From NCBI GenBank assembly GCA_025357755.1, contig JANXOP010000380.1:1-64000 (forward strand): a DNA stretch of 64,000 nt, written 5' to 3'. Shown here in pieces: positions 30,785-40,370 of the stretch. Each line of letters opens with the position of its first letter. Position 1 is the stretch's first letter. This DNA is from Kofleriaceae bacterium (lineage in GTDB: Bacteria > Myxococcota_A > Polyangia > Haliangiales > Haliangiaceae). A program made the position numbers and the translations under genes. The notes below the pieces were generated by a model, which was given only the letters and a program-made list of their open reading frames with translations, searched no databases and was not told the origin of the DNA.

Positions 30785-31702
30785 TTGCAGCAACCCCGAC
30801 CGACGAAACCCCTCGCCAATCCCCTCGCTGTATCTGTTTGCCTACTCATCTCTGGTTGCTACCGCGACGCGGTCCTGACGCGGCACGGACCCGAGGCGCT
30901 GTTGAGGCGCAGGCAGGCCGTGGGCTCCGAGCTCGCCGGATGCATGGTCTCCGATATGACGCTCACGACGAGTGGCAAGAGTGTTCGAGCGACCCTGGGC
31001 GATCGGTGGATCGAGCGCGTGGTCGATGTCGACGCCGACCACGTGATCTCGATCCAGCGCTTCGATCTCGGAACGTCGCTCGCCGGCACGGCGTCGGATC
31101 ACGCACCGGAGGTACACGACCTGACCAACCACGAACCGGGGCGGCCAGTAGCGATCGACCCGCGCAATCATGTCGTCGACAGTCCGCTGGCCCGGACGAC
31201 CGATCGAGAAGCCCCGACGAAGTTCGATTTTTCGATGGTCGAGGCCGATCCCTGGGAGCTCGAGAAGGTGGCGTATCCGGAGCGACCGGTCGCAGCGGGT
31301 GACACGTTCGATCTCCAGAGCCAATTCATCAAGCGCGTGCCCGAGACGGTTCCAGTCGAACATCGGCTCGACGTGCGGTTCACGGTCGAGCACGTCGAGC
31401 CGGGACGGTCGATGCAAATGACCTGCGCTGGTACCGAGCGCGCGACGTTTCACCACGCGACAGTTCGCGGAGACAGCACGACGATCATCAAGTGCCGCGT
31501 CGAGCTCGACCTTCGCGATGGCGCGTCTGCACGATGGCACATCGAGGTCGCGACAGATGGCGAGCTCGTGATCAGCGGATCGCCCACGGTCAAGGTCCAA
31601 GCCCAGGGCACGGTGGAATTGACCCGCGCGCCGGAAGCCGAAGTAGACGCGATGGTGTGCGCTCGAGCAGAGCCGGGGAAGAAGACGTTCGGTCGTGACT
31701 GA
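30785..31702 (+). CDS. Hypothetical lipoprotein, 305 residues
   Basis: TTG start, preceded by GAAGG at 11 nt. Leader AVSVCLLISGC gives a lipobox. The mature part is beta-rich with no recognised family (FDFSMVEADPWELEKVAYPE, IKRVPETVPVEHRLDVRFTV). An anchored envelope protein. It follows the Hsp70-like gene by 106 bp with nothing recognisable between. Confidence 0.75.
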   Translation: MQQPRPTKPLANPLAVSVCLLISGCYRDAVLTRHGPEALLRRRQAVGSELAGCMVSDMTLTTSGKSVRATLGDRWIERVVDVDADHVISIQRFDLGTSLAGTASDHAPEVHDLTNHEPGRPVAIDPRNHVVDSPLARTTDREAPTKFDFSMVEADPWELEKVAYPERPVAAGDTFDLQSQFIKRVPETVPVEHRLDVRFTVEHVEPGRSMQMTCAGTERATFHHATVRGDSTTIIKCRVELDLRDGASARWHIEVATDGELVISGSPTVKVQAQGTVELTRAPEAEVDAMVCARAEPGKKTFGRD

Positions 31703-31798
31703 CCCAGAGCTCTGCGCCCACCGAGCGCGCGCGGACAGTGACGGATCGCGTTCGCTCGTCCCTCATATCGCGCTCGAGCATGCGCGTCTCCGACGACA

Positions 31799-32683
31799 TC
31801 ACGGGCAGAGGCTGTCGTAGCGAGGATCCGCGCTCGCGTCGGCAAACGGCAAAACAAACACCCGTTGCTCGCTAGCAGGAGCAGCGGCGAATTCTGCGAC
31901 GAGACCCGCGTTGAACTGGCTCGCGTGTGCGTGCAAATCGTCGAGCAAGTAGTCCCAGGTTGGTCCGCCAGCTGCGCGCGTCCGACGCGCGTCGTACCCG
32001 ATCACGTTCGTGTCGCCGGAGACCGCAGGCACGTACCCGAGCGCCGAAGGATCGGTGGCTTCTTGATATTTCGTTTCGGCGAGATACGCCTTCGGCGCAG
32101 AGCTCCCCATTTGCCCGAGCGCAGAAATCGCGACCATCGCGATCGCTCGATGATCCGGATGACACGTCGTACCGTGCCGCGGATCGAGCGTGATCACGGC
32201 CTCGGGCGACGCTGCTGCGATCGCGGCCTGCATGTTTGCGACGAGAGCCGGCACTCCACCTTGCGAGGCTGCCCAGTTGCTGACGACGGTATTCGGATCC
32301 GGCGAAGAACCATCTGCGAGGCGCCATTGCACGACGGTGCCTCCAAACAGCGTCGCTGCGGTCACCATTTCTCCGCTCCGAAAGGTCCCGACATCGGGCG
32401 CGCACGAACCGAGTCCGCAACTCCCGGTCTCGCCCCGCGTGGCGACCAGGAACGTGCACGTCGCTTTGCGATCGACGCAGACCTCGCCGAGCAGCGGCGC
32501 GACGGTACCCTCGTCGTCGGGGTGCGCACCGATCCAGAGCACCCGCTTTCCCGCGAGCGCATCGACGAGCGGATCCTCGATGCTCGCATCCACTTGCGCA
32601 CCATCGGCTGCAGCGTTCGATGCGCCGCAACCGGTCACGAGAAGTGCGAGCACAGCAAGAACACATCGGTGCGGTACTCGCAT
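31799..32683 (-). CDS. PIG-L family deacetylase lipoprotein
   Basis: 294 residues from the ATG at 32683 (MRVPHRC). Lipobox LVTGC19. The zinc motif H54-P-D-D-E58 and the second histidine region CHPDHRAIAMVA match the LmbE/PIG-L de-N-acetylases, which remove acetyl groups from GlcNAc-type substrates. The lipid anchor puts it in the envelope. Six Cys between residues 80 and 110 may form disulfides. Confidence 0.9.
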   Translation of the reverse strand: MRVPHRCVLAVLALLVTGCGASNAAADGAQVDASIEDPLVDALAGKRVLWIGAHPDDEGTVAPLLGEVCVDRKATCTFLVATRGETGSCGLGSCAPDVGTFRSGEMVTAATLFGGTVVQWRLADGSSPDPNTVVSNWAASQGGVPALVANMQAAIAAASPEAVITLDPRHGTTCHPDHRAIAMVAISALGQMGSSAPKAYLAETKYQEATDPSALGYVPAVSGDTNVIGYDARRTRAAGGPTWDYLLDDLHAHASQFNAGLVAEFAAAPASEQRVFVLPFADASADPRYDSLCP

Positions 32684-32815
32684 CAGCGTCGAGCCTACCA
32701 TCGCATCAGGCATGCGAGCGCCGTCCATCGTGACGTCGACCGAATGGCGTACATGGGACAGCGATTGGCGCGCTGCGCTGGTGCGTACTTCGCACGCCCG
32801 AGGTCACCTCTACCC

Positions 32816-33943
32816 ATGGAGCAACCCAAGCCCCCTTCTGTTCCCAACGCGGCCACGTACGACAAGTCGACCGAGACGTGGCAACTCGGTTCGGTCGCTA
32901 CCGGCGCACTCCAGATCTGGCATCCATCAGGAATTTGCATGCTCGACGCACACTTCCAAGATGGCGCGCTCGACGGAGAGCTCCGGTTCAAGATCATCGG
33001 CGCCGCAGCCCACTACGGTACGGACCACTACGCCTTCTCGAATGGTCTGATCAAGCAATTCGGCCTCCCCGACGGCGACGACATGGGGGAGCTCAGAGCG
33101 AGCTACAGGCGAGGCGTCCCCACAGCCGCCAGCTTTCACATCTTCATGGGCCAGCCGAACGAGATCGAACAACTACACGCAACCTTCGACAATGGCGCTC
33201 TCGTGCGCTTGCGATGGAAGCCGACGGGAACCGCGCAGAGCGTCTTCAAGTACGGCGGCGTGGAGATCGTTCGCGCCAACATGAAGATCCCAAAGCCCTG
33301 GCCGGCCACGATCGAGGTCGAAGTTTCGAAGGGCAAGGTCGTGTCGCGCACGTTCCTCGACGCGGCCGGTAAGTCGATGAAGGCCGATGTGGCGCCGCCT
33401 CCAGTCGCGGAGTGGGGGCAGAAGACAACGCGCAAGGAGCTCGACGGGTACATCGAGAGCGGTCGGTTCGCGAAGGAGCTCGCGACCTTCTGGAAAGGCG
33501 CGAAGAAGGCGACGTTCGACAAGGACGCGCGCCGGGCACCGAAGGTGTTCGATCGACTGCCGAAGGCGCAACAGGCAGCTGCGAGAGCCTTCGACGCGAT
33601 CTGCAAGAAGAACTTCCCGGCGCTCAAGCGGAGCTCGCTGTCTGGCTATGGCTTCGATTGTGTGAAGAACGATCTGCCGGTGGCAACGGACGCGAAATAC
33701 TTCGGGCTTTCGTACACGCTCGACGGCGACCTCCAGCTCCTCGATCTAGAGACCGGTCGCGTCCTCGAGTGGGTGCACGATTACGAGCCGTTCGAAGATG
33801 ACCACGTGTTCCCGAGTCTCGACGCCTATGCCTTCGCGATCGTTCGCATCGAGCTCCTGTTCGAGAAGCGCATACCCGCGGCCGCCCTCGAAGCAACGTT
33901 CAAACGCCTCGGCTTTGCCTGGGCGACGATGCTTGCGCGATGA
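32816..33943 (+). CDS. YwqK/MORN-like repeat protein, 375 residues
   Basis: I chose the ATG at 32816 (MEQPKPPSV). The N-terminal half contains short beta-hairpin units ending in G-L-D-G, FDNGAL and similar, as in the YwqK/MORN-type proteins. The C-terminal half is alpha-helical (KELDGYIESGRFAKELATFW...). No signal peptide. The protein type recurs in the next large gene. Its stop overlaps the ATG of a short 27-codon frame. Confidence 0.7.
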   Translation: MEQPKPPSVPNAATYDKSTETWQLGSVATGALQIWHPSGICMLDAHFQDGALDGELRFKIIGAAAHYGTDHYAFSNGLIKQFGLPDGDDMGELRASYRRGVPTAASFHIFMGQPNEIEQLHATFDNGALVRLRWKPTGTAQSVFKYGGVEIVRANMKIPKPWPATIEVEVSKGKVVSRTFLDAAGKSMKADVAPPPVAEWGQKTTRKELDGYIESGRFAKELATFWKGAKKATFDKDARRAPKVFDRLPKAQQAAARAFDAICKKNFPALKRSSLSGYGFDCVKNDLPVATDAKYFGLSYTLDGDLQLLDLETGRVLEWVHDYEPFEDDHVFPSLDAYAFAIVRIELLFEKRIPAAALEATFKRLGFAWATMLAR

Positions 33944-34023
33944 CCGAAGCGAGTGCTGCAAGGGCTGTACGCAACGAGCACCTGAAGTCGAAGGCCGCGA
34001 TCGCGCAGTGGCTCACCGCGTAG
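33940..34023 (+). pseudogene. 27-codon scar ending in a TIGR02996-family tail
   Basis: An ATG overlapping the preceding TGA opens a 27-residue frame that ends EHLKSKAAIAQWLTA*. The last 12 residues match the C-terminus of the intact TIGR02996 protein (SKAAIAKWLTA) with one change. It is best read as the 3' tail of a lost paralogue. Confidence 0.6.
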
Positions 34024-34041
34024 AGCGATCTATACTTGCTG

Positions 34042-34302
34042 ATGCCCGACGATGCGGCGATCGAACTAGCTCTCAACCGCGCCGGAAAACGACAGAGGAG
34101 GCTGGTCGGCCTCGTTGCCGCGCTCGTCTTGGCCGCACTCGGAACCTTCATGTTCTATCTTGGCGTGACCTGGCACGAGCCTGCCGAGCGCCTGGGCTCG
34201 CGACCTGTAGGCGCATTCGCTCCGATCGGCCTATCGATCGCAGGCGCGATCGTCGTGCTCGGCGGCATCTTCTGGGTTGCCCGCGCCATGCGGCGCAGCT
34301 AG
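34042..34302 (+). CDS. Small two-TM protein
   Basis: 86 residues from the ATG at 34042 (MPDDAAIELALN); an in-frame TTG at 34036 is possible. A charged N-terminus and two hydrophobic segments (LVGLVAALVLAALGTFMFYL; IGLSIAGAIVVLGGIFWVA). Inner-membrane protein of unknown function. Confidence 0.65.
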   Translation: MPDDAAIELALNRAGKRQRRLVGLVAALVLAALGTFMFYLGVTWHEPAERLGSRPVGAFAPIGLSIAGAIVVLGGIFWVARAMRRS

Positions 34303-34417
34303 CGAGCTGCTTCGTCGTACCGACCGATAGAACAGCTGCTCGAGCCGGCATGCCGTCGACCGTCATGGCGCAAATAGTTCACAAAGAGCGGCCTCTGCAA
34401 CCCACCACGAAGCGTGA

Positions 34418-34594
34418 CCGACCGCGAAGTTTCGCAAAGCGGGTCTCGAGCTCAGTGCCGGTCACTCGAAGGCGTTCCTGAGCTCGTATTCCGATGAACA
34501 AGGCGGCCTGAACTACAGCAACTTGGCGCTCGACTCGGCGGGCGGTACGTCGCAGCACCTCACCACCGAACGCAACGCCCCTCCAGCGAAGTGA
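34418..34594 (+). pseudogene. C-terminal remnant of an unknown gene
   Basis: A frame opening after a TGA at 34415 and ending at 34594 encodes AKFRKAGLELSAGHSKAFLS and a tail LTTERNAPPAK. It has good codon usage but no start. The family is not recognised. The rest of 34303-34709 shows nothing else. Confidence 0.4.
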
Positions 34595-34709
34595 AGCCGC
34601 TCGCGGCGTGTGCCTCGATCATGGCCCGCCGGAAATCCCTCCGTGCTTCAGGGAGTTACCGAGCGAAGAAATCTCGCAGCACTTTGCAGCGAGCGCCGAC
34701 TACTCGAGC

Positions 34710-37184
34710 ATGGACAATCTCGATCGACCCGCCGGCGTCCCGGCATCGGCAACCTGGGATGCGGGTGACCGCGAGTGGGTGCTCGCGCAGCACGACGCCG
34801 AGGGCGAGCTCCACGGGCTCGTCACGTACTATCGCCCGGATGGCACGCGGTGCTGCGCGACCGAGTTCGTCAGTGGCACGCCCCACGGCGCGTTCGAGCG
34901 GTTTCACGAGAACCAGGAGACATCGCGGACCGGCACGTACGTCGAAGGTGCCTTGCACGGGACGAACGTGTTCACGCGCTCGACCGCACCGACGACCGAG
35001 AACTTTCCGCGGGGCCTCGGCAGCAACATCTGGCGCTGCGAGATGGACTACGTCGGGGGCGAGGTCACCGAAGGCCGGCTCTACGATCGGCAGAACCGCC
35101 GGGTCAAAGAAGACGGCGAGCTATTCCCCGAGGTTCGACCGGCCGGCGTGCCAAGTGATGCGCACTATCGCAAACCAGAAGGTCACGACGACTACCGCTG
35201 GGTCTCGGGCCGGACGCGCGACAACAACGACGGAACGATCGCGAAGGTCGGCTCGTGGAAGATCTGGACCGAGGCCGGGGTACTGATCGTCGAGGAGCTC
35301 TACGAGGACGGCGAGCCCCACGGCACCACTCGCCACTTCGACGAGGATAGCGGCGAGCTGCTGCGCGAGTACCGCTACGACCACGGGACGCGGCTCTACG
35401 GCCGGCCTGCCAACGTTCCGGCCGAGGCCGCGCTCGATAGCGACGACGAGACCTGGACGGTCGCCGCACCCACCGTCGAAGGGCACGCCCATGGCGAGAG
35501 CTTCGTGTGGTCGATCGACGGGGTGCTGCGCTCGAGCGAGACGTACCGTGCCGGTAGCCTCGAGCGCATTCGCGAGTTCCTCGCGGACGGCACGCTCGCG
35601 CAGGACTCGTCGATCGTCGACAATAACGTGCCGCTCCGAAAATTCTTCCGGCGCACACCCGACGAGGAGCTCGCCAGCTTCCCGAACGTCCAGCGCCAGC
35701 ATCCGACCGCACTCGAGGTCGAGTACCTGTTCGATCCGCACGGCATGATGAGCGGCTACGCGATCCGTGGCGAGGGTGGCGCCCTGCTCGAGAACGAGCA
35801 CGTGTACCGCGATGCCGGCAACCGCGAGGCGCAGGCCCGGTTCGCGACGATCGAGGAGGCTGCGCAGGCGTGGATCGCCGCGGGCGAGAGTTATACCGGC
35901 GGGCTCAACAAGTGGCTCGGCGAGCTCTACGATACCGGCGAACCCACGTTCGAGGAGCCGACCTTCGAGCGCCGCGACCTCGAGCGCGCGGTGATCGAGG
36001 GCGTCGTCGCGCTGAACGAGCGAGGCCAAGGCGAACGCGCGCACTCGACCTTCCCGCTGTTCCACGACGGTATCGGTAAGGCGTTCTGGGACAAGTACGG
36101 ACTGGTCGCCGATCGCGTGCTCCACACCGAGGCGGGGACGTTCGCGCGGATCCAACCTGCGACGCGCCCACCCGAGGTCGTGTTGCTCGCGAATCATCGG
36201 ATCCAGCCCGTGCCTGGCGTGATCGCGTTCGGCGCGTCGCCCGACAAGCGCGCGACCGCGTTCGCCTACGACGACAGGATCGAGGTGCGCACCGGCGGGG
36301 CCGTGACGACGCTCGCGTATCCGACGAGCTACCAGCACGCGCGTGCGGACAAGCGTGGCGCCACCAAGCTCGGCAGCGGACGCAGCATGAACGTCCTCGC
36401 GCTGCACGTGCTGCCGGCCGGACGGGACGTCGTGCTCGTCAGCGACGAGGGTATCTACCTCCTGAACGGCGCGGTCGGTGCGGCGAAGCGGCTCTATCCG
36501 CTGGACGACAACTTCGATGCGTACCTGGAGGATGATGGCGACGAAGCTCCGTTCTCGCTCGCGATGAAGTTCGCGAACGCCGACATCTCGCCGAGCGGTG
36601 ACCGGATCACCTGCGGCGCGATGTTCAAGCGGGGCGTGATGGCCGGCCTCGCGATCTTTCGCAACATCAACGGCGACTGGCGGCTCGACAACACGAGTCA
36701 GGCCGATGCGTTCTTCCCGATCCAGGCCGTGTTCCACGCGACCCGCCCACACATCGCGTTCGCGGCCTGCCTCTATGCATCGCTCTCGAACGCGCTGAAG
36801 AACACCACCTTCCGGATCGATCTCGAGGGACTCGCACCGGGAGAGATCGAAGGGTTCGCGGGTGGTATCGCGCAGGAGCCGGGTGTGGTCCAGACCATCG
36901 CCTCGTTTGGCGAGGGCTTCTTGCTCGGCTTCGATAACGGCTACGTCCGGTGGCTGGGCGTCGAGGAAAACCTCCAGCTGTTCGGCTACGTGTTCGTCGG
37001 CGGCAGCATCAAGCACATCGACGTCATGGCCGATGGCAAGGGCTTCGTCGTCGCGAGCGATGCGGGCCTGGTCTCGACGTTCCGGCTCGCGAGCGAGGCC
37101 TCGCGCAACCTGATCGCGACGATGCCCGTCACCGACGAATCGCGCTACGCGTTCTTCCGGACCTATCAACCGCTGGTCTGGTAA
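34710..37184 (+). CDS. Large YwqK/MORN-like plus propeller-like protein
   Basis: 824 residues from the ATG at 34710 (MDNLDRPAGVPAS); the longer frame to 34608 lacks support. Residues 1-350 are repeating YwqK/MORN-like units (GELHGLVTYYRPDGTRC, GTPHGAFERFHENQ, GEPHGTTRHFDEDSG). Residues about 450-824 form a beta-propeller-like domain (ISPSGDRITCGAMF, GFVVASDAGLVSTFR). No signal peptide. YwqK-type repeats are often annotated as antitoxins, but nothing here shows a toxin. It overlaps the convergent sigma factor by 19 bp. Confidence 0.75.
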   Translation: MDNLDRPAGVPASATWDAGDREWVLAQHDAEGELHGLVTYYRPDGTRCCATEFVSGTPHGAFERFHENQETSRTGTYVEGALHGTNVFTRSTAPTTENFPRGLGSNIWRCEMDYVGGEVTEGRLYDRQNRRVKEDGELFPEVRPAGVPSDAHYRKPEGHDDYRWVSGRTRDNNDGTIAKVGSWKIWTEAGVLIVEELYEDGEPHGTTRHFDEDSGELLREYRYDHGTRLYGRPANVPAEAALDSDDETWTVAAPTVEGHAHGESFVWSIDGVLRSSETYRAGSLERIREFLADGTLAQDSSIVDNNVPLRKFFRRTPDEELASFPNVQRQHPTALEVEYLFDPHGMMSGYAIRGEGGALLENEHVYRDAGNREAQARFATIEEAAQAWIAAGESYTGGLNKWLGELYDTGEPTFEEPTFERRDLERAVIEGVVALNERGQGERAHSTFPLFHDGIGKAFWDKYGLVADRVLHTEAGTFARIQPATRPPEVVLLANHRIQPVPGVIAFGASPDKRATAFAYDDRIEVRTGGAVTTLAYPTSYQHARADKRGATKLGSGRSMNVLALHVLPAGRDVVLVSDEGIYLLNGAVGAAKRLYPLDDNFDAYLEDDGDEAPFSLAMKFANADISPSGDRITCGAMFKRGVMAGLAIFRNINGDWRLDNTSQADAFFPIQAVFHATRPHIAFAACLYASLSNALKNTTFRIDLEGLAPGEIEGFAGGIAQEPGVVQTIASFGEGFLLGFDNGYVRWLGVEENLQLFGYVFVGGSIKHIDVMADGKGFVVASDAGLVSTFRLASEASRNLIATMPVTDESRYAFFRTYQPLVW

Positions 37185-37735
37185 TCGCCGAACAGGTTCT
37201 CGACATTGCCACCGAGCGCGCTCACCGCGTCGCGTAGAAGATCGCGCGCGCGGGTCAACCGCGAGCGTGCGCTGCTCGGTTCGAGCTCGAGCGCGACGGC
37301 GAGCTCGGCTCCTGACAGGCCCTCCCAGTACGCGAGCTCGAGCGCGACTTGCGCGTCGATCGGGAGCTGGCGGAGTGCGGTCTGGAGCAGCTTGGACCGC
37401 TGGGCGCAAGCGACCCGCTCGCTCGGCGTCGTCCCGAGATCTGCGAACGAGGTGTGCGAGGTGTTGATCTCCCGCGACTTGTAGCGCGTGCGCAGGTGGT
37501 CGTAGAGCCGGCGCGTCGCGACCGCGAACAGGTAGCTGCGAAAGCTGCTTTCGATCCGATCGCGCGCTTCGACACACGCGAGAAAGGTTTGTTGGATGAG
37601 ATCCTCGACGTCATCGCCGAGCTTGCTGCGAAAGAACCGGCTGACGGCCGGAAAGTGCGTGGTCGCGAGCTGGTTGCCGGCCCGGGGGTCGCCCGCACGC
37701 CATTGCGCGAGCACTTCCCAGTCGGCGTCGTCCAT
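37166..37735 (-). CDS. ECF-type RNA polymerase sigma factor
   Basis: 189 residues. Region 2 (VSRFFRSKLGDDVEDLIQQT, FRSYLFAVATRRLYDHLR) and region 4 (ALRQLPIDAQVALELAYWEG, LSGAELAVALELEPSSARSR) are both present. It is divergent from a TPR Ser/Thr kinase with 24 bp between starts, an arrangement known in myxobacteria and planctomycetes in which the kinase controls the sigma factor. No anti-sigma gene is adjacent. Confidence 0.93.
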   Translation of the reverse strand: MDDADWEVLAQWRAGDPRAGNQLATTHFPAVSRFFRSKLGDDVEDLIQQTFLACVEARDRIESSFRSYLFAVATRRLYDHLRTRYKSREINTSHTSFADLGTTPSERVACAQRSKLLQTALRQLPIDAQVALELAYWEGLSGAELAVALELEPSSARSRLTRARDLLRDAVSALGGNVENLFGDYQTSG

Positions 37736-37759
37736 CTCGTTCTATTATCACCCGCGCGG

Positions 37760-40231
37760 ATGGCCGACCACGGAGATCTCGGCGAAGCGCGCCCGGTTTC
37801 GGGCGACCTGGTCGATCGCGTGCTCGAGGCCAAGGTCCGCACCGCGCTGTTCGGGCTGGCCGAGGAGATCAAGCTCGGCCGCCTGCGCGTCGAGGGCGTG
37901 CTCGGCCGCGGCGGGATGGGGGCGGTCGTCTCGGCGTTCGATCCGGTCCTCGATCGGTCGGTTGCGGTCAAGGCCTTGCACGCGACCCGCGGCGATCGAG
38001 ACGAGTTGCTCCGCGAAGCGCGCACGCTCGCGAAGCTGTCGCACGCGAACATCGTCCCGGTCTACGACGTGATCGACGCCGATGGCGAGCTCTACCTCGT
38101 GATGGAGCGGGTCGATGGCGGCGATCTGCGCGCGTGGTTGCGAGCCGGCGCGAGATCGTGGCGCGAGGTCGTCGCCGTGTTCGTCCAGCTCGGCAACGGC
38201 CTCGCCGCAGCGCACGAGCTCGGCATCGTCCACTGCGATCTCAAACCGGAGAATATCGTGGTCAGCGAGGGCCGGCCCCGGCTGATCGATTTCGGGCTGG
38301 CTAGCGATACGCGCGACGAGCCATCGCGCGCCGGCACGCGCGCTTACTTCGCGCCCGAGCGGCTCGCGGGTGGGGGCGGGAGCCGCGCGGCGGATCAGTA
38401 CGCGTTCTTCGCGTCGCTCGCGGAGGCCCTCGACGGCATGCGGACGCCCGGATGGCTCGCGAAAGTCGTGCGACGAGGTCGCGCCGCTGACCCGGCCGCG
38501 CGCTATCCGACGATGACGGTCGCGGTCGGTGCGCTGACCCGGATGTCGCCGATCGCCAAGACCGCGATCGCGACCTCGATCGTCGCGGTGGCCGCGGTGA
38601 TCGCAGTGCTCGCCGTTCCGCGCTCGGGAGAGGCGCCCTGTGAGGGTTCCGAATCGCTGATCGCGCGCACGTGGTCGCCGATCCGCCGCGCGAGCATCAC
38701 GGTCCAGCTCCTCGCGACCGGCGCGCCCGCAGCCGACGCGATCGCCGCGCGGGTCGGTACGAGGCTCGATCGCTACGCCGGAGACTGGGTTCGCCTGCGA
38801 ACCCAAAGTTGCGTCGCGACCCGCGTCCACCAGACCCAGAGCGAGGCGCTCCTCGACGGTTCGATGGCGTGCTTCGATCGCCAGCTGCTCGCGCTGGGCG
38901 GGGTCGCCGAGCTCTTGGCCGCACCCGATCGCAAGATCGCGGCGCGCGCCGACGGCACCCTCGACGAGCTCGGCAGTCTCGCGAGCTGCACCGATCCGAC
39001 CGCGCTCGCGCAGGCGGTCGCGCTCCCTTCGGATCGCACGCGCTTGCACGAGCTGCAGACTCGGTTCGAGACCGCGCGCAACCTCGAGCGCCGCGGCGAT
39101 CACAAAGCTGCACTCGGCGCCGCCGATGCGTTGCTCGCGGAGGTCCAGACATTTGGCTTCGCACCGCTGACCGCGCAGGTGCAAAAGCTCCGCGGCGCGA
39201 TCCAGGTCACGCTCGGCGATCTGAAGACCGCGGAGGCGACGTTTCGCGCGGCGGTCTCCGCCGGTGCGCAGGCGCACGACGACAAGCTCGTCGCCGAGGT
39301 CTGGATCCGCGTGCTCGACCTGCTCGCGCAACAAGGGAGGTTCGACGAGGCCCTCACGCTCGAGCCGGTCGCGCAGGCGAGCGCCGAGCGCGTCGCCGAC
39401 GAGCTCGCCGTGGCCGCGCGGCTCGCGAACACGCTCGGCGGCATCTACCTCGCGAAGGGGCGCTATCCCGAATCGTACCGCGCGTACGCGAAGGCGTTCG
39501 CGCTCCAACAAAAGCTCGGCGCCGACGGCAATAGCGCGTACACCCCCGCGCTCGGAAACCTCGGGCTCGCGAAGTGGTACGCGGGTGACCTGAAGGGCGC
39601 GGTCACCGATCTCGAAGCGGCGCTCGTGCGGATGACCGCCGAGCTCGGACCCGATCACTCGAGCCTCGCGTACGTCCACGAGAACCTCGCGGATATCGCG
39701 CACCAGCTCGGAGATACCGCGAAGGCGACCCCGCACTACGACGAGGCGATCCGGATCTGGTCGGCGAGCCTCGGCGCGGCCCACCCGAACCTCGCATACC
39801 CGTACGAGCAGCTCGCGCTCGTCGCGAAGGACGTTCGCGACTATCCGGCGGCGCGGCACGCCGCGATGCACGCGCTCGCATTGCGCGAGACCGGGCTCGG
39901 TCCCGAGCACCCGCTCGTCGCACAAACTCTGACCGTGGTCGCAGAGGTCGAGCTCGCCGATGGTGATCCGGCGGCGCAGCGCCGCGCGCAGGCCGCGATC
40001 GTTCGTGCTCTCCAGATCCTCGACAAGCTCGGTGAAGCGGGCCGCCGCCAGCGGCCCTACGTACTCGAGGCGCGCGCGCACCTCGCGGACCTCCGTCACG
40101 ATCTGTCAGGTGCACTGAGCGACCGCCGTGCTGCGCTCGCTCTCTGCGAAGTCCTACTCGGCCCCGATCATGCCGATACAGCACGCGCGCGTGCCGCCGT
40201 GGCAGAAGCCGAGAAGCACGCACGCAACTGA
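37760..40231 (+). CDS. Ser/Thr protein kinase with TM and TPR domains
   Basis: 823 residues from the ATG at 37760. Kinase domain about 43-260: GRGGMGAVVSAFD, VAVKAL, HCDLKPEN (non-RD), DFGLAS, FAPERLAGG. One transmembrane segment about 268-290 (IAKTAIATSIVAVAAVIAVL). The exported part carries helical tetratricopeptide-like repeats (about 430-780: FRAAVSAGAQAHDDKLVAEV, YRAYAKAFALQQKLG, HYDEAIRIWSASLGAAHPN). It probably phosphorylates or senses for the divergent ECF sigma factor. Confidence 0.93.
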   Translation: MADHGDLGEARPVSGDLVDRVLEAKVRTALFGLAEEIKLGRLRVEGVLGRGGMGAVVSAFDPVLDRSVAVKALHATRGDRDELLREARTLAKLSHANIVPVYDVIDADGELYLVMERVDGGDLRAWLRAGARSWREVVAVFVQLGNGLAAAHELGIVHCDLKPENIVVSEGRPRLIDFGLASDTRDEPSRAGTRAYFAPERLAGGGGSRAADQYAFFASLAEALDGMRTPGWLAKVVRRGRAADPAARYPTMTVAVGALTRMSPIAKTAIATSIVAVAAVIAVLAVPRSGEAPCEGSESLIARTWSPIRRASITVQLLATGAPAADAIAARVGTRLDRYAGDWVRLRTQSCVATRVHQTQSEALLDGSMACFDRQLLALGGVAELLAAPDRKIAARADGTLDELGSLASCTDPTALAQAVALPSDRTRLHELQTRFETARNLERRGDHKAALGAADALLAEVQTFGFAPLTAQVQKLRGAIQVTLGDLKTAEATFRAAVSAGAQAHDDKLVAEVWIRVLDLLAQQGRFDEALTLEPVAQASAERVADELAVAARLANTLGGIYLAKGRYPESYRAYAKAFALQQKLGADGNSAYTPALGNLGLAKWYAGDLKGAVTDLEAALVRMTAELGPDHSSLAYVHENLADIAHQLGDTAKATPHYDEAIRIWSASLGAAHPNLAYPYEQLALVAKDVRDYPAARHAAMHALALRETGLGPEHPLVAQTLTVVAEVELADGDPAAQRRAQAAIVRALQILDKLGEAGRRQRPYVLEARAHLADLRHDLSGALSDRRAALALCEVLLGPDHADTARARAAVAEAEKHARN

Positions 40232-40283
40232 TGGCTGTGACCGGCGGGGCGTCGACACGTGAGCACTCGGTGAGAGCGCGGTG

Positions 40284-40301
40284 AAGGACGATCGCGTCCT
40301 T
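40284..40301 (+). terminator. 7-bp hairpin after the TPR kinase
   Basis: AAGGACG (40284-40290), loop ATCG and CGTCCTT (40295-40301) form a perfect stem 53 bp after the kinase stop. A weak T run follows later. A likely intrinsic terminator or processing hairpin. Confidence 0.45.
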
Positions 40302-40370
40302 GATCATGGGCGACAATGGGCTCTAACCGGCTAGTCCGTTGATCGCGTTTTCATCTCATAGGGAGTTTTC

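Noticed and set aside
32816-37184. YwqK/MORN-like genes as a toxin-antitoxin system
   Set aside because: No toxin gene is adjacent, and the annotation of such repeats as antitoxin is not supported here.
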